Position numbers and translations under genes: made by a program
The notes under the pieces: model-generated
Told to the model about the DNA's origin: nothing
The model's database searches: none
What the model saw: only the letters and a program-made list of their open reading frames with translations
Part shown: piece by piece, positions 27,000 to 35,502 of the stretch
Layout of the letters: every line of letters begins with the position of its first letter
Position numbering within the stretch: the stretch's first letter is position 1
DNA from: Arthrobacter sp. zg-Y1171
GTDB taxonomy: Bacteria; Actinomycetota; Actinomycetes; Actinomycetales; Micrococcaceae
Assembly (NCBI RefSeq): GCF_025244845.1
Contig: NZ_CP104264.1
Location: 2,232,001-2,296,000 of the forward strand
Direction of reading: 5' to 3'
DNA: 64,000 nt

Positions 27000-27170
27000 C
27001 TACTTGCCGTCGCCGGCCGCTTCATCCTCTTCGGGCTCGAAGTTCGAGGCTTCCTCGGTGCTCGCAGCCGAAATACCGTCCTCGCTCTGGGGGATGGTGC
27101 CTTCGGGTCCGCCCTGCGAACCCGTCTTCGACTGATCCCCCTGGCCGGCTTCCTTTTCGGTATTTCCCAT
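27000..27170 (-). CDS. Small acidic protein, 56 residues, function unknown
   Basis: ATG at 27170 lies eight bases after a perfect AAAGGAG. The frame runs 56 codons to TAG (27000-27002), directly before a bidirectional terminator, so it has a complete expression unit. The product is hydrophilic and acidic (many Glu, Asp, Gly, Ser, Gln), starts MGNTEKEAGQGDQ and ends EEDEAAGDGK, with no Cys, His or Trp and no hydrophobic segment. It is probably intrinsically disordered. I recognise no named family. It is too short for usual ORF cut-offs. Confidence 0.75.
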   Translation of the reverse strand: MGNTEKEAGQGDQSKTGSQGGPEGTIPQSEDGISAASTEEASNFEPEEDEAAGDGK

Positions 27171-27268
27171 GGTGTTTCTCCTTTGTGGTGCTCGCTGGCC
27201 TACTTATTCGATACTAGGCCAACTGTGGCCCGGCCAACACCTGCGGACGGATCGGGCGGCTGCCCTGG

Positions 27269-28609
27269 TCAGGCGGCCGAGCGTTTGCTGGCTGCGCGGA
27301 CAGCGACCAGGCTCAGCAGCAGGAGCGCTGCGGCCGAAGCGGTCGGAACAATGAAGGCGTGGCTGTAACCGAAGGAATCCGCCAGCCCTCCGGCCACGGA
27401 TGAACCCAGCGCCTGGCCGGTGACGACGCCGCTGGCCAGCAGGGTCATTACGGTACCCATCAGTTCGCGCGGGGCCACGATGGCGCCGATGCCGAAAATG
27501 CTGACCATGGTCGGTCCCACGGGAAGACCCAGAATCAGCAGCACAACCAGCATCATGCCTATGCTCGAGGGCAGGAACAGCAGCAGGGTAAAAGCCAGCA
27601 TCGCCGCGGCGCACAGGACCCAGCGCCCCGCGGTGCCGAAGCGCTCGGGCCAGAAGGCCACGGACAGGGCGGCAACGGCGGAACTCAAAGCCATGGCCGC
27701 GTAGATGAGGCCGGCGGAAGTGGCCATGTCGAAGCTGCCGGCAAACGCCGTGAGGCTGGTCTGGGTGGAACCGAAGAACGAGCCCATGGCGACCATGCCG
27801 AGCACCGGAACCATGATGAGCAGCCACTGCGGACGTTCCCGCGGGGCCGGTGTTTCCGGATCCGGGCCGCTTCCTGCCGGCGTCGCTCCCTTGCGGGAAA
27901 TCTTCGGGCGGCGCGAGGTGGGGACAACGTGCTCCACCGTGTGGTGCACGGCAAAGGCGGTCACCATCGTGGCCGTCAGCACTGCTGCCAGCACAAGCGG
28001 CAGCCAAGGGGCGACGGCGGCGGCGAGCAGGCCGACGAGGGCCGGGCCGAGCACGAATGTCAGTTCATCCGCGGTTCCTTCGTAGGCAAGGGCGGTGTCC
28101 ATCTCGCGGCCCTGCGGACGGCGGGCGGTCATGGCCATCCAGCGGACGCGTGCCATGGGCCCGACCTGCGGGCAGGAAGCACCCATGAACAATGCGGCCG
28201 CAAGCATCCAGAACGGCGCGTCGGCCGGATCCAGGAGCGCAGCGGACAGCAGGAACAAGCCGATGGCCACGGGGTTCAGGACGGCTGTGCCGAGGAGGAC
28301 CGGCCGCTGTCCGATCCGGTCCGCCAGATACCCCAGCAGCGGAGCACCCACTGCGGACCCGACGCCGACGCCGCCAGCGGCGAGGCCGCCGAGTGCGTAG
28401 GAGCCGGAAACCTCTGTGATCAGGGTGAGTGCGCCGACGGTGAGCATGGCCAGGGGAAGCCGTGCGAGGAAGGCGATGGGGAAGAACGACTTGCCCGCCA
28501 GGGCGAAGATGACTTGGTAGCGGCCGCCTGCGGACGGGGTTTTCACCGGGTCGGCAGGGTTGGAGTCAGGGCTTGGTGCCTGAGTGGGGGTGGAGGTGTC
28601 TTGGGTCAT
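27269..28609 (-). CDS. MFS transporter (12-span)
   Basis: This 446-residue major facilitator has about 12 hydrophobic segments in two halves, separated by a basic and proline-rich loop (TSRRPKISRKGATPAGSGPDPETPAPRERPQ). The loop 2-3 motif is LLGYLADRIGQRPVLLG. ATG at 28609 was preferred over a GTG at 28693, because the extra 28 residues are not hydrophobic and overlap the promoter region. A small dyad GTATC-CA-GATAC (28616-28627) lies just upstream. The substrate is unknown; it resembles drug or sugar exporters of actinobacteria. Confidence 0.87.
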   Translation of the reverse strand: MTQDTSTPTQAPSPDSNPADPVKTPSAGGRYQVIFALAGKSFFPIAFLARLPLAMLTVGALTLITEVSGSYALGGLAAGGVGVGSAVGAPLLGYLADRIGQRPVLLGTAVLNPVAIGLFLLSAALLDPADAPFWMLAAALFMGASCPQVGPMARVRWMAMTARRPQGREMDTALAYEGTADELTFVLGPALVGLLAAAVAPWLPLVLAAVLTATMVTAFAVHHTVEHVVPTSRRPKISRKGATPAGSGPDPETPAPRERPQWLLIMVPVLGMVAMGSFFGSTQTSLTAFAGSFDMATSAGLIYAAMALSSAVAALSVAFWPERFGTAGRWVLCAAAMLAFTLLLFLPSSIGMMLVVLLILGLPVGPTMVSIFGIGAIVAPRELMGTVMTLLASGVVTGQALGSSVAGGLADSFGYSHAFIVPTASAAALLLLSLVAVRAASKRSAA

Positions 28610-28739
28610 GGTGCGGTATCCAGATACGTCGAACCGCGCCCCGTCCCCCCTCCCGGTGCGCACAACCCGTGTAACGGGTCCAATTTTACCCATGCCGAGC
28701 CGGTGGACCTAACCAAAGACCCCCAAATCGACGGGAACG

Positions 28740-31700
28740 TCAGTGGATCAGGGCCTCGCCGGCGCTGTAACGGACCGAGGATCCGTTGCGACCCTTGAGG
28801 ATCTGGAGCTGCGCCGGGATCCGTTGTTTCATTTCCGCCACGTGGCTGACAAGCCCGACCACCCGGCCGCCGTCGCGCAGCCCTTCCAGCGCGTCCATGA
28901 CCTGCTCCAGGGACTGCTCGTCGAGGCTGCCGAACCCTTCATCCACGAACAGGGTTTCAATGTTCACGCCCCCTGCTTCCTGCTGGACCACGTCGGCCAG
29001 CCCCAGGGCAAGGGCCAGGGAGGCCATGAAGCTTTCGCCACCGGAAAGGGTGGAAGTATCCCGGTGCTGGCCGGTCCACTCGTCGGTGACGTGCAGGCCG
29101 AGGCCGGCCTTGCGGTTGCCGGACTTGGAATCGCTGTGTACCAGCGCGTACCGACCTCCGGTCATGGCAGCCAGCCGTTCCGTGGCGGCCGCTGCCACCT
29201 GCTCCAGCCGGGCGGCCAGGACGTAGGTACTCAGGGTCATCTTGTACTGGTTTTCGCCGCCGCCCCGGGCAGTATCCGCCACCGACTGCAGCAGGTCCCG
29301 CCGGGCGCGAAGGGGCGCGCTGCGTTTAAGCGACGCCTCCAGCTCGCTGGAGTATTCAGCGAGCCGCCCGGCGGAGCCTTCCAGCAGGCGGACCAGCAGG
29401 GCGGCCTCTTCCTGTTCCTTCCGTGCAGCCGCGGCCGCCTCTGCCGCCTCTGCCACGTCTTCCTCGTCCGGTACGGCCAGCGGCTCCCCCGCGGCATCGT
29501 CCGGTCCGGCCGCTGCCTGGGATTCCCGCCGCAGCAGCAGCCTGCGGCCCTGCTCTTCCCAGTTCGAAACTGCCAAGGCATAGGCGTCTGCGGTGGCGGC
29601 ATCGAGCAAGGCAGCCTCAACCTCGGCCGCCGAGGCAAAGGCTGTTCCGGCCAGGGCTGCATCCAGTTCAGCGCTGACCCGGCCCGACTCGTCTTCGGCC
29701 GCGGCCGCCGCGCCTGCCGCCTCGCGGGCGGCGGCGGCAAGCTCCGCGAACAGCGTCAGGGACTGGACGCGTTCGCTGATGCTCGGGAAGCCCTGGCGGG
29801 CCTCGCGGATGCGCGCGGACAGTTCCGCTGCCTGTTCACGGGCTGCGGCGGCACGCGAATCCGCCTGTGCAGCAGCAATAAGGGCCTCGGAACGGGCAGC
29901 CTCGGCGGTCGCCAGTTCCGCAGCGATTGCCGTCAGGCGCCGGTCTGCTTCGGCCAGCAACCGGACGGCGCCGCGGGCTTTCTCCAACTCTGCGCGGGCC
30001 GCATCGAGCTGTTCCTGTGCGGCGGCGGCATCCCCCGCACCGCCGCGGGCGCGAAGGGCTGCGGTTTCCTCGGCAGCTGTACCGGCCAAGCGCCGGGCTT
30101 CTTCGTAGGCCGCTTCGGCCTTGCCCGCGCGTGCCTTGGCTGCCTGCTCGGCTTCGCGGGTGACCGGAGCCTCGCCGTCGGGCAGCGCCGCCGGGCGCGG
30201 GTGCTCGAGTCCCCCGCATACCGGGCACGGCGCGCCGTCTGTGAGTTCCTGTGCCAGCTCCGCCGCTGCCTGGTCCAGGCGTGCCTGCAGCAGATCCTGC
30301 CACTGCTGCCGCAGATCCTGATACTCCTGCCGGGCGTCGGCAGCCGCCGTCGCGGTCGCTGCTGCGCGCTCGTTGGCGGCGGCATAGCCGCTGATGGTCG
30401 CGACCAGTTCTTCGGCGGCGGCCAGGGCGGTTTCTGCCCGCGGTTCCCCTTCCGCCAGCCGTCCCAGCGCCGCGGCTTCAGCGGCCAGTTCCGTCTCTTC
30501 CGCCCGCAGGGAGTCCAGCGAGGCGTCGGCATCGACGGCCTGCGCCCGGTGGGCTTCTGCAGCGTCCTGCTCCGCTCCGGCACGGGCGAGCAGGGCCACG
30601 TTGCGTTCTTCGTCTTCCAACGCCGCGCGTACGGCTGCGAGGTCCGCACCGACGCGTGCCTCCACACCGTCCGGCAGCGTGGTCCCGGCGGCCGCCGACA
30701 CACCGTAGACAGGGGCCAGCACATGCTCGGCCAGCGCCTGCAGGGCGCCGGCCGCTTCGGTGCGGCGGTTTTCTGCACGCCGGGTAGCGGCTTCCGCGGC
30801 CCGTACGCTGCCTGCCAGCAGGGAGGCGGCCGCGTGGGTCGCAAGCGCGGCCCGCTGCGGCTCAATCTCCGCTTCGGACCGGGCATGTTCCGCTTCGTCC
30901 CGGATCAGCTGCTGCAGGGCAATGCCGCGGGCACGGCGGTGCTCGAATTCCTGCAGGTGCTTCTCGGCGCTTTCCCGTGCCGTCATCAGCTCCGCGAGTT
31001 CCTTGCGGGCCGCGGCGCTTCGGGAGTCGAGCTCCGCCTGGAACTGTTCGAGCTCCGTTTCCCCGCCCTCGGCCTCGACACCGTCGTCATCCGCTCCGCT
31101 GCCTTCTGCGAGTTCGCCGCGGTAGCGCCGGATTTCGTCACGTGCACGACGCAGCACGTGTTCGGACTGCTCCTGCGCCTTGTCAAAGCGGTCGGTGGCT
31201 TCGACAAGCTCGGCCTTGAGCCTGCGTTCTATGTCTTCAAACCGGGAGGTGCCGAAGAGCTGCTGCAGCAGCTGCTCGCGCGAGGCTGCATCGGCGCGCA
31301 GGAAGGCCGCAAAATCCCCCTGGGGCAGCATTACCACGCGGGTGAACTGCTCCCGGTTCATCCCGAGCAGCTCGGTGATTTCCGCTGAAGCTTCGTCGTT
31401 GCGGGACGACTTCTGGACCCACGCACCGTCAACGAATTCGCTCAGCAGTGTCTTGGCCTGCTCGGTGACGGTGCTTTTCCCGCCCGCCCGCTTGGCGGGA
31501 CGCTCCCACTGCGGGCTCCGGACAACTTCGAAGCGGCGGACACCGGCACTGAACTCGCAGACCACTTCGGGGGCCGTGTCCTGGGCAGCGTGGTCGCTGC
31601 GCAGCCGGCGTCCCTGCTGGCGGGCACCGGGGACGGTGCCGTAGAGGGCGAAGCAGATGGCGTCGAGCACGCTGGTTTTCCCCGCACCCGTAGGTCCGTT

Positions 31701-31799
31701 CAACAGGAAGAGCCCGTGGGCGCCCAGCTCGTCGAAGTCGATAACCTGCCGGTCTGCGAACGGGCCGAAGGCCTGCATTTCCAAGCGGTGGATTCTCAC
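28740..31799 (-). CDS. sbcC: SbcC, SMC-type ATPase of the SbcCD nuclease
   Basis: This is the ATPase subunit of the Mre11-Rad50-like complex that opens DNA hairpins and blocked ends. The 1019-residue protein has N-terminal Walker A GPTGAGKT (35-42) and AALRADAASREQLLQQLFG-type lobe I features. Two long Ala/Glu-rich coiled coils flank a zinc hook CPVC (Cys525, Cys528). The C-terminal signature LSGGESFMASLALALG and Walker B LFVDEGFGSLD complete the ATPase head. The GTG start overlaps the TGA of sbcD by 4 bases. The coiled coil is unusually Ala-rich, reflecting GC content. Confidence 0.95.
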   Translation of the reverse strand: MRIHRLEMQAFGPFADRQVIDFDELGAHGLFLLNGPTGAGKTSVLDAICFALYGTVPGARQQGRRLRSDHAAQDTAPEVVCEFSAGVRRFEVVRSPQWERPAKRAGGKSTVTEQAKTLLSEFVDGAWVQKSSRNDEASAEITELLGMNREQFTRVVMLPQGDFAAFLRADAASREQLLQQLFGTSRFEDIERRLKAELVEATDRFDKAQEQSEHVLRRARDEIRRYRGELAEGSGADDDGVEAEGGETELEQFQAELDSRSAAARKELAELMTARESAEKHLQEFEHRRARGIALQQLIRDEAEHARSEAEIEPQRAALATHAAASLLAGSVRAAEAATRRAENRRTEAAGALQALAEHVLAPVYGVSAAAGTTLPDGVEARVGADLAAVRAALEDEERNVALLARAGAEQDAAEAHRAQAVDADASLDSLRAEETELAAEAAALGRLAEGEPRAETALAAAEELVATISGYAAANERAAATATAAADARQEYQDLRQQWQDLLQARLDQAAAELAQELTDGAPCPVCGGLEHPRPAALPDGEAPVTREAEQAAKARAGKAEAAYEEARRLAGTAAEETAALRARGGAGDAAAAQEQLDAARAELEKARGAVRLLAEADRRLTAIAAELATAEAARSEALIAAAQADSRAAAAREQAAELSARIREARQGFPSISERVQSLTLFAELAAAAREAAGAAAAAEDESGRVSAELDAALAGTAFASAAEVEAALLDAATADAYALAVSNWEEQGRRLLLRRESQAAAGPDDAAGEPLAVPDEEDVAEAAEAAAAARKEQEEAALLVRLLEGSAGRLAEYSSELEASLKRSAPLRARRDLLQSVADTARGGGENQYKMTLSTYVLAARLEQVAAAATERLAAMTGGRYALVHSDSKSGNRKAGLGLHVTDEWTGQHRDTSTLSGGESFMASLALALGLADVVQQEAGGVNIETLFVDEGFGSLDEQSLEQVMDALEGLRDGGRVVGLVSHVAEMKQRIPAQLQILKGRNGSSVRYSAGEALIH

Positions 31800-32959
31800 T
31801 GTGCTGCCTCTGCTTCGCGGACCTTGCCCAGGATTTCGATGAAGAGGTCCTTTTCCTCATCGGCTGCGCTGCGCGAGCGGACGTGCTCAAGGAAGCCGCA
31901 GCAGATGTCGAGATCGTCAGTCGCCTTCGCCAGCCGCTGGCTGTACGTCTGGTCCGGTCCCCGGGCGCCGCCCTCCGGATCGAAAGCCAGGACGAGGGTG
32001 TCCGGGAAGCGGGTGCGGAGCAGTTCCATGGCCCTGGCGGGCCGCTGGCTGTCTGTCAGGGTGACCTGGCAGTAGGCATCCTGGGCCTCGGCAAGATCCG
32101 GATCCGCCAGGAGATCGTCGAGCTTGCCGCGCAGCACCGCCAGCCGGCGCCGGGCCGGCCAGGTGACGGCCTCTACGGAAGCGAGGCCGCCGCCGTCGAA
32201 CTCCAGCAGCCATCCACCCTTGGCCTGCCGTGCCTCGGAGAAGGAATACGGGAGCGGGGAGCCGCTGTAACGGACCGCGGGGCGCAGCTGCTGCCGGCCG
32301 TGCAGGTGTCCCAGGGCTGTGTAGGAGAACTCGTCGAACAGGTCCAGTGGGACGGCACCAAGCCCGCCCACCGCCAGGTCGCGTTCGCTGTCGCTGCTGA
32401 TGCCGCCGCTGGCGAACGTATGGGCCATCACCACGGATGCGACGGGCGCCCCGGCCTGTTCGCGGGCAAGGATGTCCGCGCGGATGCGCCGTACGGCCGC
32501 CTCGGTGACGGAGAAGTGGTTCGGGACCTCAACGCCCAGCTCCCCGGCGGCGAGGCGGGGCTCCAGGTACGGGATGCCGTAGACGGCCACCGGCCTGCCC
32601 TCGGCGGGCAGCAGCACGGGGCGGGCAATGTCTTCATACCGCGTGCGCAGGTGCACGCCGGCCCGCTCGAAGAGTGCGCTGCCAAAACCCAGCCGGGCGG
32701 CGGAATCATGGTTGCCGCTGGACAGCACCACCACCGCGCCGGCACCCGTGATGCGCTCCAGCGCCGAATCCAGCAGGCGCACGGTGTCCACCGCCGGAAG
32801 CGCGCGGTCATATACGTCTCCCGCGATCAGCACGGCATCCACCCGCTGTTCCCGGACAGTGTCCACGAGGCGGTCGATGAAGTCCGCCTGGGCATCGAGC
32901 ATTCCCACGCCGTGGAAGGATCGGCCCAGGTGCCAGTCTGAAGTGTGCAGTAAACGCAT
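31796..32959 (-). CDS. sbcD: SbcD, nuclease subunit of SbcCD
   Basis: This Mn-dependent exonuclease/endonuclease (Mre11-like) has 387 residues. The calcineurin-type metallophosphatase motifs are in order: SDWHLGRSFHG (Asp, His), AGDVYDRALP (Asp), SSGNHDSAARLG (Asn-His), MAHTFASG (His) and GHLHGRQQL (His-x-His). It is first of the sbcDC pair, overlapping sbcC by 4 bases. ATG at 32959 has no ribosome site; a TAGTTT box 7 bases upstream suggests a leaderless message. Confidence 0.95.
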   Translation of the reverse strand: MRLLHTSDWHLGRSFHGVGMLDAQADFIDRLVDTVREQRVDAVLIAGDVYDRALPAVDTVRLLDSALERITGAGAVVVLSSGNHDSAARLGFGSALFERAGVHLRTRYEDIARPVLLPAEGRPVAVYGIPYLEPRLAAGELGVEVPNHFSVTEAAVRRIRADILAREQAGAPVASVVMAHTFASGGISSDSERDLAVGGLGAVPLDLFDEFSYTALGHLHGRQQLRPAVRYSGSPLPYSFSEARQAKGGWLLEFDGGGLASVEAVTWPARRRLAVLRGKLDDLLADPDLAEAQDAYCQVTLTDSQRPARAMELLRTRFPDTLVLAFDPEGGARGPDQTYSQRLAKATDDLDICCGFLEHVRSRSAADEEKDLFIEILGKVREAEAAQ

Positions 32960-32972
32960 GTCTTAAAAACTA
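32960..32972 (-). promoter_or_regulatory. -10 box for leaderless sbcDC message
   Basis: On the minus strand, TAGTTT (32972-32967) is followed by 7 bases and ATG at 32959. No Shine-Dalgarno sequence is visible. Confidence 0.45.
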
Positions 32973-32999
32973 CAGCCCGGCTCCGACAGTTAACGGATC

Positions 33000-33027
33000 G
33001 GGGGCAGCGGCGTGTGCCGCTGCCCCC
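33000..33027 (-). terminator. Hairpin after the aquaporin gene
   Basis: A perfect 12-bp stem GGGGGCAGCGGC / GCCGCTGCCCCC with a GTGT loop lies 30 bases beyond the aquaporin stop. There is no T-run. It would separate aquaporin from sbcD. Confidence 0.6.
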
Positions 33028-33057
33028 GGGGGGTCCTGCTTTTTAGTGCCTTAGGTC

Positions 33058-34077
33058 CTAGGCGCGGTTGCCCGGCGTGCCGTCCTCCGGACGGGAGGTG
33101 CCGTCGGCCGGCTTGTCGAAGAAGCCGCGGGCTTCCTCGTCAACAACCGGCTTCGTGCTGCCGGCTGCCGGCTTGGCTGCTGCCGGCTTGGCCAGCGTGG
33201 CCGGCTTGACGGTTTCGGTGTCATCCCCAGCAAGCGTGTCCTCCTCCAGGAAGGAGTCCGCCGGGCTGCGGTGGGCGTCGATGGTCATGTCCACGCTGCG
33301 GAAAATCAGGCCGGCAATCACTGCGCCGAGCAAGGGTGCAGCCCAGAAGAGCCACACCTGCTCCAGTGCCCAGCCTTCGGAGAAGATTGCGACGGCGGTG
33401 GAACGGGCCGGGTTGATGCCGCCGTTGGTGACGGGAACAAGGACGGTCAGCAGGACGGCATAGGTCACGCCGACGGCGAAGGCGCCTGACACGGCGAGGG
33501 ACTTGCGGGAGCCCGTGCCTGCCTTGCGGGACGCTGCGCCGAGGAAGACGGCGGTCAGCAGGGCGCCGGCAACAACCTCCATCAGCAGCGCGCTGGGAAG
33601 CGGGAAGAGGTTCGTAGAGTGCCCGTCGTAACCGTTGGCCGTGCCGGTCAGGAACTGACGGGCCTGCTCACCGATCTGGTCGTGGCCGGTGATGACCACC
33701 CACAGGATCGCAACACCGAGTATGGCGCCGACCAGCTGGGCCACGATGTACGGCAGGACGAACTTCCAGGCCGTGCGGCCGGCCACTGCGCTGCCGAGCG
33801 TGATTGCGGGGTTGAAGTGGCCGCCGGAAATGTAGCCGAAAGCCACCATTGCACCGGCAAGGGCCAGGCCGAAGGCCAGCGGCGAGCCAATGCCGCCGCC
33901 GGCGGTGTTGCCGAAGATGGCAATCCCGATGCCGACGAAGAGAAGCAGGAACGAACCGATGGCCTCGGCTACCGTCCGTCCGACAAACCCGTAGTTGTAG
34001 CCACCGTTTGCAGGCGCCGCAGTGCGGGCGGGCGCTGCGGCCCGGGCTCCGCTGAGTGGTAAGGACTCAGATGACAT
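33058..34077 (-). CDS. Aquaporin (MIP family, AqpZ-like)
   Basis: This water (possibly small solute) channel has six spans. Both pore half-helices carry NPA motifs: GGHFNPAITLGSAVAGR and GGINPARSTAVAIF. The Arg after the second NPA is the selectivity-filter Arg. The channel core covers about residues 28-265 of 339. A long charged C-terminal tail rich in Lys-Pro-Ala repeats (KPATLAKPAAAKPAAGSTKP) and Asp/Glu is unusual and presumably cytosolic. Regulation is unknown. Confidence 0.93.
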   Translation of the reverse strand: MSSESLPLSGARAAAPARTAAPANGGYNYGFVGRTVAEAIGSFLLLFVGIGIAIFGNTAGGGIGSPLAFGLALAGAMVAFGYISGGHFNPAITLGSAVAGRTAWKFVLPYIVAQLVGAILGVAILWVVITGHDQIGEQARQFLTGTANGYDGHSTNLFPLPSALLMEVVAGALLTAVFLGAASRKAGTGSRKSLAVSGAFAVGVTYAVLLTVLVPVTNGGINPARSTAVAIFSEGWALEQVWLFWAAPLLGAVIAGLIFRSVDMTIDAHRSPADSFLEEDTLAGDDTETVKPATLAKPAAAKPAAGSTKPVVDEEARGFFDKPADGTSRPEDGTPGNRA

Positions 34078-34321
34078 GGAAGAAGGATTCCTAACGTGTG
34101 GGTGGCGGCACCGGATTCACGGCTGCCGGTACAAAACAGAAGCGGTACTCGGCATGGCCTGCACCGAACGGTACGGCGGGGACATGCGCGGACTCACTAC
34201 AAACTACCCCACCGTGTCAGCGCAGCCTGTTAACTTCCTGAATTTGCCCTGTACGCCAACCGGGCGTGGTTCCGGCGGCACCGGGCCCTGCACTCCCGGC
34301 GCCACAGGGTCCCACCCGATG

Positions 34322-34348
34322 GTGCCGGTGTTGCCGGTGTTGCCGGTG
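34322..34348 (+). repeat. Three 9-bp tandem units (TTGCCGGTG)
   Basis: GTGCCGGTG, TTGCCGGTG and TTGCCGGTG lie head to tail; the first has one mismatch. They are non-coding as far as can be seen. Confidence 0.8.
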
Positions 34349-34430
34349 AGGTCACACCAGGGCGCTCCCGCCCCACAGGTGGGATGCTGTGCGGCCCGGC
34401 CCGGGCCCGGATCCCCGCCGAACCCGGCAT

Positions 34431-34442
34431 TATGCTGGAGGA
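34431..34442 (+). promoter_or_regulatory. -10 box for leaderless ARH-like gene
   Basis: TATGCT (34431-34436), GGAGGA, then GTG at 34443. The GGAG is only 2 bases from the GTG, too close to act as a ribosome site, so leaderless initiation is the better reading. Confidence 0.5.
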
Positions 34443-35477
34443 GTGATCCCCGAACCCGCTTCCGCTCCTGCCTTCCTTTCCTCCGCTGCCCTGTCGCCGA
34501 AGATCCGGGGCTGCCTGCTCGGCGGCGCACTGGGCGATGCCGCCGGCCATGCCGCCGGGGATTCCTCCGGCACCTCGATCACGGCGGACACACAGCTGGC
34601 CCTGTATTCCCTCGATGGGCTGCTGGAGGCCATTGAATGGGCAAATCAGGGAGTGGGAGCGGACGAGACGGCGTGCATCTGGCTGGCCTATCTCCGCTGG
34701 ATGCGCGGCCGGGGGCTCCCGCTTCCCGAGAACGGTCCGTCGCCGCTGCCCCGCCCCATCGACGCGGAGCCGCTGCTGCAGCCGGCCGGAACCGAGCAGG
34801 CCGCAGACCTGGACCCCGACGTCCTGCAGGCGCTCTCCACCGGGGAAATGGGTACCCGGCAGCGCCCGCTCAACACCGGCGTCGACACTCCTGCCGCGCT
34901 GGTGCGCTCTGCCCCGTTCGGGCTGCTCCCCTACGTCGGGACCGAAACGGTCTACAAGCTGGCCCTTGACGCTGCCTCGCTGACGCACGGACATCCTTCG
35001 GCCCGGCACAGCGCAGCAGTCTTCGCGTCGATGGTGCACGGTCTGCTGGCGCCGGGGGCAACGCTCCGCAGCGCGGCAACGGAGTCGCTGGCCCAAGCCC
35101 GGGCCAACGGAGTTCCGGAGCTCGCGGACCGGCTGCAGGCGGTACCGGCCGACGACGGCGGTGCGGGTGCAGCAGGCACCGGCGCCCCGGGCGGGACGCC
35201 CACGGCGGAAGAAGCCCTGGCGATCGGCCTGCACGCCGCGCAGGCCGTGGAAGACGCAGCGGACGCTGCCGTGGAAGACGGGGACCTCAGTGCGGCAACA
35301 GCAGCTGCCATCCGGGACGCGGCAACAGCAGGCGGCGCGCCGGCCGCCGTCGTGACGGGAAGCCTGCTGGGGACCCGGTACGGCACCCTTCCGGAAACCG
35401 GCTTGGAGGCGCTGAAGGAACGCGGGGTTATTGAGAAACTGGCCTCGGGGTTCATCGCGGCCACGGTCGCACCCTAG
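34443..35477 (+). CDS. ADP-ribosylglycohydrolase-like protein with lost metal ligands
   Basis: This 344-residue protein has the ADP-ribosylglycohydrolase (ARH/DraG) fold signatures: IRGCLLGGALGDAAGHAAG at the N-terminus, the middle PFGLLPYVGTETVYKLALDAASLTHGHPSARHSAAVFASMV, and a C-terminal helix block. In active ARH enzymes two Mg ions are held by TDDT and by GD(S/T)DS/T. Here the first motif reads TADT (residues 47-50) and the second reads AGGAPAAVVTGSLLG, with all the late Asp gone. It is therefore probably not an ADP-ribosyl hydrolase and may only bind ligand. The GTG start is supported by a -10 box 6 bases upstream. It converges on the exonuclease-BRCT gene. Confidence 0.82.
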   Translation: MIPEPASAPAFLSSAALSPKIRGCLLGGALGDAAGHAAGDSSGTSITADTQLALYSLDGLLEAIEWANQGVGADETACIWLAYLRWMRGRGLPLPENGPSPLPRPIDAEPLLQPAGTEQAADLDPDVLQALSTGEMGTRQRPLNTGVDTPAALVRSAPFGLLPYVGTETVYKLALDAASLTHGHPSARHSAAVFASMVHGLLAPGATLRSAATESLAQARANGVPELADRLQAVPADDGGAGAAGTGAPGGTPTAEEALAIGLHAAQAVEDAADAAVEDGDLSAATAAAIRDAATAGGAPAAVVTGSLLGTRYGTLPETGLEALKERGVIEKLASGFIAATVAP

Positions 35478-35502
35478 GAGAATCTGCCGGCCGCTGGTCC
35501 CG

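Larger units (their letters stand above)
34078..34442. other. Intergenic stretch between divergent aquaporin and ARH-like genes
   Basis: These 365 bases show no convincing gene on either strand. They contain a 9-bp tandem repeat (34322-34348) and the -10 box of the downstream gene (34431-34436). The AT-richer part around 34195-34250 (CACTACAAACTACC, GTTAACTTCC) may hold the aquaporin promoter. Confidence 0.55.

Noticed and set aside
28743..31388. 881-codon open frame on the + strand opposite sbcC
   Set aside because: It mirrors the sbcC codons in high-GC DNA. The translation is rich in Gly, Gln, Arg and Cys with no family motif, and sbcC itself is unmistakable.
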